Source: Fontibacter flavus (GTDB lineage: Bacteria; Bacteroidota; Bacteroidia; Cytophagales; Cyclobacteriaceae). From it: a DNA stretch of 64,000 bases. The notes under the pieces are model-generated. The model was not told the DNA's origin. It did no database searches and saw only the letters and a program-made list of their open reading frames with translations. A program made the translations under genes and the position numbers. The DNA is taken from assembly GCF_042432905.1 (NCBI RefSeq), contig NZ_JBHLWI010000038.1, positions 62,001-126,000 on the forward strand, given 5' to 3'. This document shows positions 54,135 through 63,521 of this stretch, one piece after another. Each line of letters begins with the position of its first letter. The stretch's first letter is position 1.

Positions 54135-55325
54135 ATGGACAGTGGAAGAACGATAGTGCACATGGATTTGGATTCCTTCTTTGTATCGGTGGAGCGGCTG
54201 TATGACAGCAGGTTAAATGGTAAGCCCATCCTCATCGGAGGATCTGGGGACAGGGGAGTGGTGGCTTCTTGCAGTTATGAGGCGAGGAAGTTTGGGGTAC
54301 ATTCGGCCATGCCCATGCGTACGGCAAGGCAGCTTTGTCCGGAGGCCTTGATCATCAGGGGGGATTTTGAGAAATACAGTCAGAAATCCCATGAGATTAC
54401 AGAGATTATCCGGGAGGAGGTGCCCTTATTTGAGAAGTCATCCATTGATGAGTTTTATATTGATTACACAGGAATGGACAGGTTTTTTGGCTGCTTCAAG
54501 ATGGCCAAGGAGCTTCGGGAAAGGATTCTCAAGGAGAGCGGGCTTCCGATTTCTTTAGGGCTTTCGGAAAACAAGACGGTGTCCAAGGTGGCTACGGGAG
54601 AAGCCAAGCCCAACAATGCCAAGGAGGTTCCTAGGGGTACGGAGAAGCCGTTTTTGGCGCCTTTGTCCGTCCGGAAGATTCCTATGATCGGTGAGAAGAC
54701 CTCCCTTACGCTGTACAATATGGGAGTAAAGACTGTCAGGACCCTGCAGGTTATGCCGGCAGAGTTGCTGGAGGCTACTTTTGGTAAAAACGGCCTGAGT
54801 ATCTGGGAAAAGGCCAATGGCATAGACCGCTCTCCGGTGACACCTTATTCGGAAGCGAAATCCATTTCTTCGGAAAATACCTTTGAGCAGGATACCATAG
54901 ATGTAAAAATGTTGGAGGCCAATCTGATAGCGATGACGGAGCAATTGGCCGGCAAGCTGCGTCAAAAGCAGCAGCTTACCGCCTGTGTGAGTGTGAAGAT
55001 CCGCTATTCGGACTTTGATACGCATACGGTACAGCAGCGCATACCTTATACTTCTGCAGACCATAACCTCATCAAAACCGTCAAGGAGCTGTTCAAAAAG
55101 CTGTACACGCGCCGTCTGCTCATCCGTCTGATAGGGGTGAGGTTCAGCCATCTGGTTCATGGCAGTTATCAGATCAATCTCTTTGAGGACACCGAGGAGC
55201 AGATCAGGCTTTATCAGGCGCTGGACCGGCTCAATGGGAAATATGGGGACAAGACAGTCTGCCGTGCGGTGGGGATGCAGGTAGGAAGGAGGAGGTTTAA
55301 TCCTTTTAATGGTGTGGCAGTATGA
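54135..55325 (+). CDS. dinB: DNA polymerase IV (Y-family translesion polymerase)
   Basis: 396 residues. Palm motifs: VHMDLDSFFVSVERLYD (metal Asp) and KSSIDEFYIDYTG (metal Asp/Glu). GLSENKTVSKVATGEAKPNN, the helix-hairpin-helix region and a little-finger domain follow. No clear C-terminal clamp-binding motif beyond INLFED, which may serve. Performs error-prone bypass of damaged bases. Divergent from an S24 repressor, a common Bacteroidota arrangement, so likely damage-inducible. Confidence 0.93.
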   Translation: MDSGRTIVHMDLDSFFVSVERLYDSRLNGKPILIGGSGDRGVVASCSYEARKFGVHSAMPMRTARQLCPEALIIRGDFEKYSQKSHEITEIIREEVPLFEKSSIDEFYIDYTGMDRFFGCFKMAKELRERILKESGLPISLGLSENKTVSKVATGEAKPNNAKEVPRGTEKPFLAPLSVRKIPMIGEKTSLTLYNMGVKTVRTLQVMPAELLEATFGKNGLSIWEKANGIDRSPVTPYSEAKSISSENTFEQDTIDVKMLEANLIAMTEQLAGKLRQKQQLTACVSVKIRYSDFDTHTVQQRIPYTSADHNLIKTVKELFKKLYTRRLLIRLIGVRFSHLVHGSYQINLFEDTEEQIRLYQALDRLNGKYGDKTVCRAVGMQVGRRRFNPFNGVAV

Positions 55326-55478
55326 GGTGTTTTGTGCGCAGTAGCTTCTTCAATACTTTGCTATGTTTTGAAATAAAAGCGTTTTTTCAAGACAAAAGCC
55401 GTTCAAATCCGTTATATCTTAATACCTTGTGTACATTGATTGACGTTTGATTATCCTAACCCTTTAAAGAGTAAAGCA

Positions 55479-55973
55479 ATGATAGAATATGCAGTGATGG
55501 AGACTCCTTTGGGTAATCTCCGGGCGGAAGCCTGGGATGGATACCTGGTCAGGTTACAGTTTACGGACGAACCCGTGACAGACACCTTTTTGGATGGCGT
55601 TCTGATGGACGTGAGAATACAGCTTGGTTTATATTTCCAAGGTAAATTGGACACGTTTGATATTCCGGTAGCCTTTGGAGGTACGGAATTTCAGCAAAAA
55701 GTGTGGATGGAAGTGAATAAGGTGCCCTTTGGTCAAACCAGTACGTATGAAAAGATTGCCATGAAGCTTGGAAACCCCAATGCGGTAAGGGCAGTAGGTA
55801 CCGCCATAGGTGCCAACCCTATTCTGATTATGTTGCCCTGTCATAGAATTGTCGGGAAATCCGGGCAACTCACTGGTTATGCCGGCGGCTTGTGGCGCAA
55901 GACCAAGTTGCTGGAATTGGAGCAAAAGGAAAAAGTAGGCGCTCAGGTAAAGCTGGAGTTTAAGGATTTTTAA
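55479..55973 (+). CDS. ogt: Methylated-DNA-[protein]-cysteine S-methyltransferase
   Basis: 164 residues from the ATG at 55479. The acceptor Cys is in ILMLPCHRIVGKSG; FQQKVWMEVNKVPFGQTSTYEKIA and NPNAVRAVGTAIGANP are the DNA-binding and Arg-finger regions. Transfers O6-alkyl groups from guanine to its own Cys. Placed next to the translesion polymerase on the same strand, so the neighbourhood is a DNA-repair cluster. Confidence 0.93.
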   Translation: MIEYAVMETPLGNLRAEAWDGYLVRLQFTDEPVTDTFLDGVLMDVRIQLGLYFQGKLDTFDIPVAFGGTEFQQKVWMEVNKVPFGQTSTYEKIAMKLGNPNAVRAVGTAIGANPILIMLPCHRIVGKSGQLTGYAGGLWRKTKLLELEQKEKVGAQVKLEFKDF

Positions 55974-56127
55974 TCCTTTAGCAGGCTATATAACGGTTTT
56001 TGGGGTTTGAACCCCTAATTGGATGAGATGTAATGCCCTAGGCGGTTTTACATCTCATTTCCATTTTTTTCTCTGCCCAAAAGCCTTATTTTTGCGTAGC
56101 TTATTTGAAAAATTAAACTTTAAGAAT

Positions 56128-57528
56128 ATGTCTTCGACTAAATATGATTTGATTGTTGTAGGGTCAGGTCCAGGTGGGTATGTAGCGGCGATCCGTGCAT
56201 CACAACTGGGAATGAAAACTGCAGTAGTAGAGGCTGCTGAATTGGGCGGTATCTGTTTGAACTGGGGTTGTATCCCTACCAAAGCATTGATCAAGAGTGC
56301 TCAGGTTTTTGAATATATCAACCATTCCGAGGATTACGGCATCAAGGTAAAAGGTGCTGAGGTGGATTTTGGCGGTATGATCAAAAGAAGCCGTGATGTG
56401 GCTGCGGGCATGTCCAAAGGTATTCAGTTCCTGTTTAAAAAGAACAAAATCGACCAATTGCTGGGCTGGGGTAAAGTTCAGCCAGGCAAGAAAGTGGAAG
56501 TTGAAGATAAAGACGGCAAGAAGACAGTTTATTCCGCTGACCATATCATCATCGCTACCGGTGGTAGAGCCAGAGAACTTCCTGCACTGAAAATTGACAA
56601 TGAAAAAATCATTGGCTACCGCAAAGCAATGGTGTTGGACAAAAAACCTGAAAAAATGGTTGTAGTGGGTTCCGGTGCCATCGGTGTGGAATTCGCTTAT
56701 GTATACAGCTCCATTGGTACAGAAGTGACCATCGTGGAATTTATGGACAGGATCGTGCCCAATGAAGATGAGGAAGTGTCAAAAGCACTGGAGAGAACTT
56801 ACAAGAAAAGCGGTATCAAAATCATGACCAGCACAGAGGTGACAGCAGTGGATACCAAAGGTAAAGGCTGTAAAGTGACCGTGAAGGATAAAAAAGGCAA
56901 TGAATCTGTCATCGAATGTGATGTGGTGCTTTCTGCGGTGGGTGTTGTATCCAACGTCGAGAATATCGGATTGGAAGATGTAGGTATTTTGGTTGAAAGA
57001 GGTAAAATCAAAACTGATGAATTCTACAAAACCAATATGCCTGGCTATTATGCCATCGGTGATGTGACCACAGGTCCAGCTCTTGCGCACGTAGCTTCTG
57101 CAGAAGGTATCATCTGTGTGGAGAAAATTGCAGGACACCATCCTGAAGCTTTGGATTATAACAACATTCCGGGCTGTACCTACTGCTCACCTGAAATTGC
57201 TTCAGTGGGTTATACCGAAGCCAAAGCAAAAGAAGCAGGTTATGAAGTGAAAGTGGGTAAATTCCCATTCTCTGCTTCCGGTAAAGCTTCTGCTGCAGGT
57301 GCCAAAGACGGTTTTGTGAAATTGGTATTTGATGCCAAGTATGGAGAGCTTTTGGGTGCCCATATGATCGGAGCCAATGTTACCGAGATGATAGCAGAGA
57401 TCGTAGCCATCCGTAAATTGGAGACTACCGGTCATGAGCTGATCAAGACTGTTCACCCTCACCCTACTATGTCAGAAGCAGTGATGGAAGCTGCTGCGGC
57501 TGCTTATGGAGAAGTGATCCATATCTAA
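56128..57528 (+). CDS. lpdA: Dihydrolipoamide dehydrogenase
   Basis: 466 residues from the ATG at 56128 (MSSTKYDLIVVGSGPGG). FAD-binding GSGPGGYVAA, redox disulfide GGICLNWGCIPTKAL, NAD-binding VVGSGAIGVEFAY, and a C-terminal dimer interface ending HPHPTMSEAVMEA with catalytic His-Glu. It is the E3 subunit of pyruvate/2-oxoglutarate dehydrogenases and the glycine cleavage system. No E1/E2 genes adjoin. A strong terminator follows. Confidence 0.95.
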   Translation: MSSTKYDLIVVGSGPGGYVAAIRASQLGMKTAVVEAAELGGICLNWGCIPTKALIKSAQVFEYINHSEDYGIKVKGAEVDFGGMIKRSRDVAAGMSKGIQFLFKKNKIDQLLGWGKVQPGKKVEVEDKDGKKTVYSADHIIIATGGRARELPALKIDNEKIIGYRKAMVLDKKPEKMVVVGSGAIGVEFAYVYSSIGTEVTIVEFMDRIVPNEDEEVSKALERTYKKSGIKIMTSTEVTAVDTKGKGCKVTVKDKKGNESVIECDVVLSAVGVVSNVENIGLEDVGILVERGKIKTDEFYKTNMPGYYAIGDVTTGPALAHVASAEGIICVEKIAGHHPEALDYNNIPGCTYCSPEIASVGYTEAKAKEAGYEVKVGKFPFSASGKASAAGAKDGFVKLVFDAKYGELLGAHMIGANVTEMIAEIVAIRKLETTGHELIKTVHPHPTMSEAVMEAAAAAYGEVIHI

Positions 57529-57552
57529 TATATTAGAATTTCATGCTACTTA

Positions 57553-57590
57553 AAACACAAGATCAAGCAATTGGTCTTGTGTTTTTTCTT
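57553..57590 (+). terminator. Rho-independent terminator of lpdA
   Basis: AAACACAAGATCAA, loop, TTGGTCTTGTGTTTTTT: a long A-rich stem with a T-run, 25 bp after the stop. Confidence 0.85.
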
Positions 57591-57743
57591 TTTAAAGAGT
57601 TGATATTTAGAGAAATATTAAAATTCTCTTGACAACTAATGTTTTTTTTCTACTTTTAACTAAATCAATTTTACCGGTATCTTTTTGATTAGGCTTCACG
57701 ATCCTGCCTGCGTATTGCAATGGGTCTTGTAATTTGTTTAAAT

Positions 57744-57956
57744 ATGAAAAAGTTAGTGTATAGTTTAGGATTACCAATCTTAATTATTGGTTTTTTTCTT
57801 TTGCCTTTCGATTCTGTAAATGGTCAATCTACATCTGATTGTAATTGGGTCGGAAGTAGTCATGGCTGTGATGTCTATGATTGCGGCAGATGTATAATGT
57901 GGGCTTGCGGAACAAGCGGAGGGATGCTGGTTTGTGAAGAAGAAGAATCAGAGTAA
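57744..57956 (+). CDS. Small secreted Cys-rich peptide
   Basis: 70 residues from MKKLVYSLG, a signal peptide ending near VNGQS. The mature part of about 40 residues has six Cys (positions in CNWVG, CDVYDCGRC, ACGTS, VCEEE). This resembles the small exported peptides (NVEALA-type) that pair with 6-bladed beta-propeller lipoproteins in Bacteroidetes, and such a gene follows after 19 bp. Role unknown, possibly a processed and transported peptide. Confidence 0.65.
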   Translation: MKKLVYSLGLPILIIGFFLLPFDSVNGQSTSDCNWVGSSHGCDVYDCGRCIMWACGTSGGMLVCEEEESE

Positions 57957-57975
57957 AATTTATTAAGTTACCATT

Positions 57976-59085
57976 ATGATACAGCGCTGTATTTTCTGTT
58001 TTTTTTTAATTTTTGTTTTTGGTATCGGATCATGTAATAATAATAATGATCTTCAGGTTGATTTTGAAGAATTTGAACTTATTATTGATGAAGCGAAGAA
58101 AATAAATGATGGCCTTGGTTTTTTTCAAAAACCTGATAAGGTTCAATTGGCTGCGGATTCGATAATTATTGTATTCAGTGGGTATTCAGGTGTTTCCATG
58201 TATGCCATTTCGGATGGAAATCAGGTTGATTTTATTAATCCAAGGGGTAATCCCAAAAGGTCTTTTTTCTTTTCATCTTTTGATGCCAGCGATTTTCCAA
58301 TAGTTTATCTTTTGGAAGCTAGGCAAAACAAAATATTCGTTTATAACTTCATTGAAAAGGAATTCGTGGACGAGATTCCATTGAATCTTGACACCGGTAC
58401 TTCTCTCAGAATTTCAGGAGGGAAATTTAAATTTTTCAAAGGTTCTTTTTATGTGGAGCTTAATCCTGTAGGGACCCCATTGCTAGACTCAAATTATTAT
58501 AAAAATTCAGGTAAATTTATTGGGGTCTTTGATGCAGAGGGCGTACTTGAGCAAAGGATAATCGATTATCCAAATCAATTGACTAATCCAGTTGGCCACA
58601 TTATACCAGCCAATTACTACTCTTTTGACTTTAGCCAAGATAAAATGTATATATGTTTTCCATTTGAAAAATTTATTAGAGTTTATGATTTGGACTCAAA
58701 TTTTGACAATTATCAAACTTTACCCATTCCCAGACCAGATAATATAGAATTAGATTTGATTTATTTACCAAATAAGTTTTATCCTAGCGAAATTCCAGTT
58801 CAAGATCGTAAGATTTCCGCAAGAGTAAGTGACTTAATTGTCCAGGAAGACAGGTTGTTTTTGTCTTTTGTTATTAATGATAATCAAAATAATGACCGAT
58901 TTCGTGAATTTACATCTCTTTTTCAGCTTGATCTGAACGAAATGAAATGGAAAGTTCAAAGTGAACTCATTGATTCATTTGATTTGGGCATGTTCGTGAG
59001 CCCATCAAATGGAAGCTTTTTGTATTTGGATGCTTCGGTCACAATTAAAGATGATAAATTCATCAATTTTGTCAGTACTAAATGA
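57976..59085 (+). CDS. 6-bladed beta-propeller lipoprotein (DUF4221/TolB-like)
   Basis: 369 residues. Lipoprotein signal (FVFGIGSC). Repeated strands with alternating hydrophobic and Asp/Asn residues fit a six-bladed propeller (DFEEFELIIDEA; IIVFSGYSGVSMYAIS; KMYICFPFEKFIRVYD). Related proteins are encoded beside small exported peptides. Probable surface or periplasmic binding role, not established. Confidence 0.7.
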   Translation: MIQRCIFCFFLIFVFGIGSCNNNNDLQVDFEEFELIIDEAKKINDGLGFFQKPDKVQLAADSIIIVFSGYSGVSMYAISDGNQVDFINPRGNPKRSFFFSSFDASDFPIVYLLEARQNKIFVYNFIEKEFVDEIPLNLDTGTSLRISGGKFKFFKGSFYVELNPVGTPLLDSNYYKNSGKFIGVFDAEGVLEQRIIDYPNQLTNPVGHIIPANYYSFDFSQDKMYICFPFEKFIRVYDLDSNFDNYQTLPIPRPDNIELDLIYLPNKFYPSEIPVQDRKISARVSDLIVQEDRLFLSFVINDNQNNDRFREFTSLFQLDLNEMKWKVQSELIDSFDLGMFVSPSNGSFLYLDASVTIKDDKFINFVSTK

Positions 59086-59184
59086 TCAATACATTATTCA
59101 AAATCAAGAAAACCGAAGGCTTGGCCTTTGGTTTTCTTTTTTACAACAAAATCCCCAACTTGGACTTCCAAATCTATTCAACCT

Positions 59185-59631
59185 ATGGAACTCCAACTCT
59201 CCACACCTGCCTTACTTTTTTCGGCCATCACTTTGATGATGCTGGCCTTTACCAATCGGTTTTTGGCCATTGCCAACCTGATCCGGGGACTTCACAAAAA
59301 ATACTTAGAAAATCCTAAAGAAGACATCATAATTGAACAAATTCACAACCTGAAAAGGCGATTGAGCATGATCAAATACATGCAGCTCTGTGGGGTGCTA
59401 AGTTTTCTGCTATGTGTGGTCTGTATGTACCTGATCTTCATCGAAGCCCAAGCAGCCGCCAACTATGTCTTTATAGGCAGTATGTTGGCGCTATTGATTT
59501 CTCTGGGAATTTCCCTTATCGAAATATTGATATCCACCAAAGCGCTGAATTTGGAAATCCAGGACATGGAGACTTTGTTTCAAAAGCGCTCTTCCGGATT
59601 CTGGTTTAAAAAAGAAAAAAATGAAGAATAA
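59185..59631 (+). CDS. DUF2721 family membrane protein
   Basis: 148 residues, start at 59185 (MELQLSTPALLFSAITLMML). Three hydrophobic helices with RLSMIKYMQLCGVLSF and FIGSMLALLISLGISLIEIL are typical of DUF2721. Unknown function. Overlaps the next gene by 11 bp, suggesting coupling to the phosphodiesterase. Confidence 0.85.
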   Translation: MELQLSTPALLFSAITLMMLAFTNRFLAIANLIRGLHKKYLENPKEDIIIEQIHNLKRRLSMIKYMQLCGVLSFLLCVVCMYLIFIEAQAAANYVFIGSMLALLISLGISLIEILISTKALNLEIQDMETLFQKRSSGFWFKKEKNEE

Positions 59632-60562
59632 GATTTACGGATTATTGATGTTGATGCTCCTTTTTTCCTGTAAAAAAGAGGTGTCAGTAACTCAAAATGA
59701 GGACTCAATTTCAAATGTTCAGCACAAGATTCTACTTTCAACAGTAGCAGAGGTCAGGGACTTTTATACTTGGACATTTGATAGAATCCCTATGGTATCT
59801 GCGCACAGAGGAGGGCCATACCCGGGGTTTCCTGAAAATGCGATAGAGACTTTTGAACATATCCTCAAGCATACCCCCTCCATCATTGAATTTGATGTGG
59901 CTTTGACCAAAGATTCGGTTTTGGTACTGATGCATGACAATACTTTAGACAGGACTACTTCTGGGAAAGGAAAGGTAATTGACCATACCTTTGAGGAAAT
60001 AAGGGAGCTTTTCCTAGTAGACAATCAAGGGAATGAAACTTCCTTTAGGGTGCCAACTTTGGATGATGCCCTGGCTTGGGGAAAAGGAAAAACCTTATTC
60101 ACCGTAGACATCAAAAGGGAAGTTCCTTTTGAAATGGTCGTAGATGCCATCAAAAGATATCAAGCCGAGCCCTATGCTGCGGTAATCACTTATAGTGTAG
60201 AGGCAGCTAAAAAAATGCACAGACTGCACCCGGAACTGATGTTGTCTGTAACCATCAGAAATGAGGAAGAACTTCAGCGGTTTGAGGAGTCGGGGATTCC
60301 AGTGGATCGTTGGATTGCCTTTACCGGTACTTCCGAGCGTCCAAAGGAATTCAATGAATTGCTCCATGAGAAAGGTGTTTTCACTATTTTAGGAGTATTG
60401 GGCAACTTGGACCGCAGTGCTATTGCCCGTGGGGACCAAATCTATGTGGAGTTTGTTGAATATGGGGCGGATATTTTGGCTACAGACAGACCGATAGAAG
60501 CAGCAAAGGCGATTGTGGGCTTGAGTCCGGAAAATAGTTCCAAGTTGAAGTATTTTAGGTAA
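59621..60562 (+). CDS. Glycerophosphodiester phosphodiesterase family lipoprotein
   Basis: 313 residues. Lipobox LMLLFSC gives a membrane-anchored periplasmic enzyme. GDPD motifs: SAHRGGPYPGFPENAIETF (catalytic His/Arg, Glu), EFDVALTKDS (metal Glu/Asp), LMHDNTLDRTTSGKG (second catalytic His). Hydrolyses glycerophosphodiesters from phospholipid turnover, or in Bacteroidota sometimes related substrates. Coupled to the DUF2721 gene. Followed by repeat-rich DNA. Confidence 0.92.
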   Translation: MKNKIYGLLMLMLLFSCKKEVSVTQNEDSISNVQHKILLSTVAEVRDFYTWTFDRIPMVSAHRGGPYPGFPENAIETFEHILKHTPSIIEFDVALTKDSVLVLMHDNTLDRTTSGKGKVIDHTFEEIRELFLVDNQGNETSFRVPTLDDALAWGKGKTLFTVDIKREVPFEMVVDAIKRYQAEPYAAVITYSVEAAKKMHRLHPELMLSVTIRNEEELQRFEESGIPVDRWIAFTGTSERPKEFNELLHEKGVFTILGVLGNLDRSAIARGDQIYVEFVEYGADILATDRPIEAAKAIVGLSPENSSKLKYFR

Positions 60563-61133
60563 GAAGCGAGAGACTAGAAGCGAGAAATTAGACTCAAGAC
60601 TCAAGATATTGATTCTAGACCTGAATAGGAGTAGAAGAAAGGCTGATTTCGGAAATGGGCCTGAAGGGCCGCCCTGTGACAGCCCAGGATGCAGTCCTGG
60701 GTAAAGAAAATAAAACCATCCAGAGGTCTGAAGGACCGATCTTGTGGGAGATTTCGGATATAGAAAGTGTGATTTCGGAAATAATTAAGAATAAAGGAAG
60801 AAGGAAAGCGAGAGATCAGGTTTAAGTGCGATTTCGAAAGGCGGATTTCGGAAATAGGCCTGAAAGGCTGCCCTGTGATAGCCTAGGATGGAGTGCTGGG
60901 TAAAGAAAATGAAATCATCCAGAGGTCTGAAGGACCGATCCTATTGGCGATTTCAGATTCCAAAATTTAAATTCCGAATGCCAGTTGTCGAAAAGTCTCA
61001 ACAAATCTTACATCTTATGTCTCATGTCTAAGGTCTTTAGTCTTTTATTTACCAATTGCGGGAAAAGTCTCGTTTCTTTGTTCTCAATGAAAATATCTTG
61101 TTTCTTGCATCTTGACTCTTGTTTCTAATATAT
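60563..61133. repeat. Intergenic repeat region: two 113-bp repeat units about 199 bp apart plus low-complexity words
   Basis: Copies at about 60645-60757 and 60844-60956 share GGCCTGAARGGC, CAGCCC-like and GGTCTGAAGGACCGATC words in the same order; a shorter copy lies at 3181-3238. Flanking sequence is built of permuted words such as agactcaagactcaaga (60590-60607) and tcttgcatcttgactcttgt (61104-61123). No open frame supported. Confidence 0.75.
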
Positions 61134-62147
61134 ATGATAATCGATTTACGTTCAGATACCGTAACCAAGCCCACTAAAGGCATGTTGGAGGCCATGTGGT
61201 CAGCCCATGTGGGAGATGATGTTTTTGGGGAAGACCCTACCGTCAATGCCCTCGAGCAAAAACTGGCGGATATGTTTGGGATGGAAGCCGGGCTTTTCTG
61301 CCCCTCAGGCACCATGACCAATCAGATAGCGGTCAAGCTGCATACGGGTCCACAAAAGGAAGTGATCTGCCACAAGTATTCCCACATCTATCTGTATGAA
61401 GCAGGAGGTATCATGGCCAATGCCCATGCATCGGTCAAACTCCTGGAAGGTGCTTATGGTAAAATCACAGCCCAGGATGTCTTGGACAATATCAGTCCAG
61501 ATGATGTGCATGCCTGTGAGACTACTTTGGTATCTCTGGAAAACACCATGAATAAGGGAGGAGGCAGCATTTATACTTTGGATGAGGTGAAGCCTATCAA
61601 AGTCCTTTGCGACAAACATGGGATCAAACTCCACCTGGATGGTGCCCGACTGTTCAATGCCTTAGTGGCAAGCGGTGAAAGTACCAAAGACTGGGGTGCT
61701 CAGTTTGATACTATTTCCATCTGTTTGAGCAAAGGTTTGGGTTGCCCGATTGGATCTGTGCTATTAGGAACCAAAGCTGACATCAAGAGGGCGAGAAAAA
61801 TCAGGAAGTCTTTTGGTGGAGGCATGCGACAGGCCGGATACCTGGCAGCAGCAGCCATTTATGCATTAGACCATCATGTGGATCGTTTGGCGGAGGATCA
61901 TGCAAGGGCGAAGACCATTGGTCAAATCTTGGAAAAACATCCGCTTGTGTCAGAGGTTTTTCCTGTGATGACCAATATCGTGATTGCGAGATTGCAGGGC
62001 ATCAGTCCTGAGGACTTCCTGTCTAAACTTTCTGAAAATGGAATCAAAGCCGTGAAGTTCGGCAAAGACCAGGTCCGTTTTGTGACGCATCTGGATTTTA
62101 ATGATGAAATGCTAGAGTTATTCGGGGAGAGGATAAAGAAGATATAG
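61134..62147 (+). CDS. Low-specificity L-threonine aldolase-like PLP enzyme (GntG/LtaE family)
   Basis: 337 residues from MIIDLRSDTVTKPT. PLP motifs: LFCPSGTMTNQIAVKLH, LHLDGARLFNALVASGE, SICLSKGLGCPIGSVLLG (lysine that binds PLP). The family cleaves threonine/allothreonine to glycine and acetaldehyde; some members act on hydroxy-amino acids from sugars. Monocistronic, preceded by repeat DNA. Confidence 0.9.
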   Translation: MIIDLRSDTVTKPTKGMLEAMWSAHVGDDVFGEDPTVNALEQKLADMFGMEAGLFCPSGTMTNQIAVKLHTGPQKEVICHKYSHIYLYEAGGIMANAHASVKLLEGAYGKITAQDVLDNISPDDVHACETTLVSLENTMNKGGGSIYTLDEVKPIKVLCDKHGIKLHLDGARLFNALVASGESTKDWGAQFDTISICLSKGLGCPIGSVLLGTKADIKRARKIRKSFGGGMRQAGYLAAAAIYALDHHVDRLAEDHARAKTIGQILEKHPLVSEVFPVMTNIVIARLQGISPEDFLSKLSENGIKAVKFGKDQVRFVTHLDFNDEMLELFGERIKKI

Positions 62148-62200
62148 TTGAAATAATTTGAAATTTGATTCAATTATAAAAGCGATTAATAATTTATGTT

Positions 62201-62268
62201 GTAAACGTAAAAATGTTTACTTTTCAAACGTAAGATAGTTTATTTTTATAAAATAAATATTATCTTTG
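62201..62268 (+). promoter_or_regulatory. Promoter with repeated operator-like words before the DUF4143 ATPase
   Basis: GTAAACGTAAAAATGTTTAC (62201-62220, inverted ends GTAAAC/GTTTAC) and a related CAAACGTAAGATAGTTTAT (62225-62243) share AAACGTAA and GTTTA words. Downstream TATCTTTG (62261-62268) matches the Bacteroidota -7 box TAnnTTTG. Fits a promoter with two repressor sites. Confidence 0.6.
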
Positions 62269-62289
62269 TTTTGTAAGTCATTGGTAAAC

Positions 62290-63495
62290 ATGGTGTTTAA
62301 AGAAGATATAGAAGCAGCTTATAATGGTCAGAAACGAGTTTTGGCCAGAGATGTTGGTTTGATCAATCGTAACTTGTTAGAGACATTCAAACCGTCTTCC
62401 TCTCATATTGAAGTGATTTCCGGAATAAGAAGGTCTGGAAAGAGTACTTTGATGAGACAGATCGTCAAAAAGTATTTTGGAAAAGTCGCCTACTTTAATT
62501 TTGAGGATTCAAGAGTTTTTGGTTTTGGGGTAGGGGATTTTTCAAAGTTAGATGAGGTTATGGGAGATGAAATAGAAGCTTATTTTTTTGATGAAATACA
62601 GAATGTGGAAGGTTGGGAGATTTTTGTCAGACAGCTTCACGAGAGAAAGGAGAAAGTATTTGTAACAGGCTCGAACGCTTCATTATTGAGTAGGGAAATG
62701 GGTACAAGATTGACTGGCCGATATCTCAGTCATGAAGTCTTTCCATTTTCATATCAAGAATACCTTGCCTTTTTAGATCTAGATGATTGTCAGGAAAACT
62801 TCAATGACTATCTTGTCAAAGGTGGATTTCCTGAATTCTTAAGAGACCAAAACCCTGAAATCCTTCAGATGTTATTGAAAGATATCTTGTATAGAGATAT
62901 AGCGGTTAGATTTGGTATAAAAAATACCCATGTCCTGATGGATATTGCGCTGTTCCTAGTTTCAAACATTGGAAAAGAGGTGAGTTTTAATGGTCTTCGA
63001 AAAACTTTCAATGTAGGTTCTCCGAGCACGGTATCAGATTATTTATCATGGATGGAAGATTCCTACTTGCTGTTTTTCCTTCCACGTTTCAGCTGGTCGT
63101 CTAAAAGTATTTCCAAGAATCCTAAAAAAGTATATTGCATCGACAATGGATTTGCCAAATCTAATTCTTTGAGTTTTACAAAGGATAAGGGTAGGCTTTT
63201 AGAGAATCTTGTTTATTTGAATTTTAGAAAACAAAATCAAAAAATCTTTTATTTCAAAGAGCGGAAGGAATGTGATTTTGTAGTTTTTGAGGGTAATGTC
63301 TGTAAATGGCTGATACAAGTTACTGAGAGACTGCATCCTGATAATAGGGATAGGGAATTGGAAGGGTTAGTAGAAGCGATGAACTTTTTTGAAATGGAGA
63401 AGGGCTTTATTCTAACTTTAGAACAAAATGATCGGTTAGTTGTAAATGAAAAATCAATCGTGATTCAAGATATAAGATCGTTTTTCGGCCTATGA
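62290..63495 (+). CDS. AAA ATPase with DUF4143 C-terminal domain
   Basis: 401 residues from MVFKEDIEAAYNG (in-frame upstream ATG at 62266 is less likely). Walker A GIRRSGKST, Walker B YFFDEIQNVEGWE, sensor EKVFVTGSNASLL, then a C-terminal domain of DUF4143 type with a nuclease-like ERKECDFVVFE segment that resembles a D/E...K fold. Common and patchily distributed in Bacteria; function unclear. Has its own promoter with inverted repeats. Confidence 0.88.
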   Translation: MVFKEDIEAAYNGQKRVLARDVGLINRNLLETFKPSSSHIEVISGIRRSGKSTLMRQIVKKYFGKVAYFNFEDSRVFGFGVGDFSKLDEVMGDEIEAYFFDEIQNVEGWEIFVRQLHERKEKVFVTGSNASLLSREMGTRLTGRYLSHEVFPFSYQEYLAFLDLDDCQENFNDYLVKGGFPEFLRDQNPEILQMLLKDILYRDIAVRFGIKNTHVLMDIALFLVSNIGKEVSFNGLRKTFNVGSPSTVSDYLSWMEDSYLLFFLPRFSWSSKSISKNPKKVYCIDNGFAKSNSLSFTKDKGRLLENLVYLNFRKQNQKIFYFKERKECDFVVFEGNVCKWLIQVTERLHPDNRDRELEGLVEAMNFFEMEKGFILTLEQNDRLVVNEKSIVIQDIRSFFGL

Positions 63496-63521
63496 AATTA
63501 AATATTTCTCTGACAGTCTGG

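Noticed and set aside
54555..55160. A 201-codon minus-strand frame inside dinB
   Set aside because: Antisense to a clear polymerase gene; composition-driven open frame.
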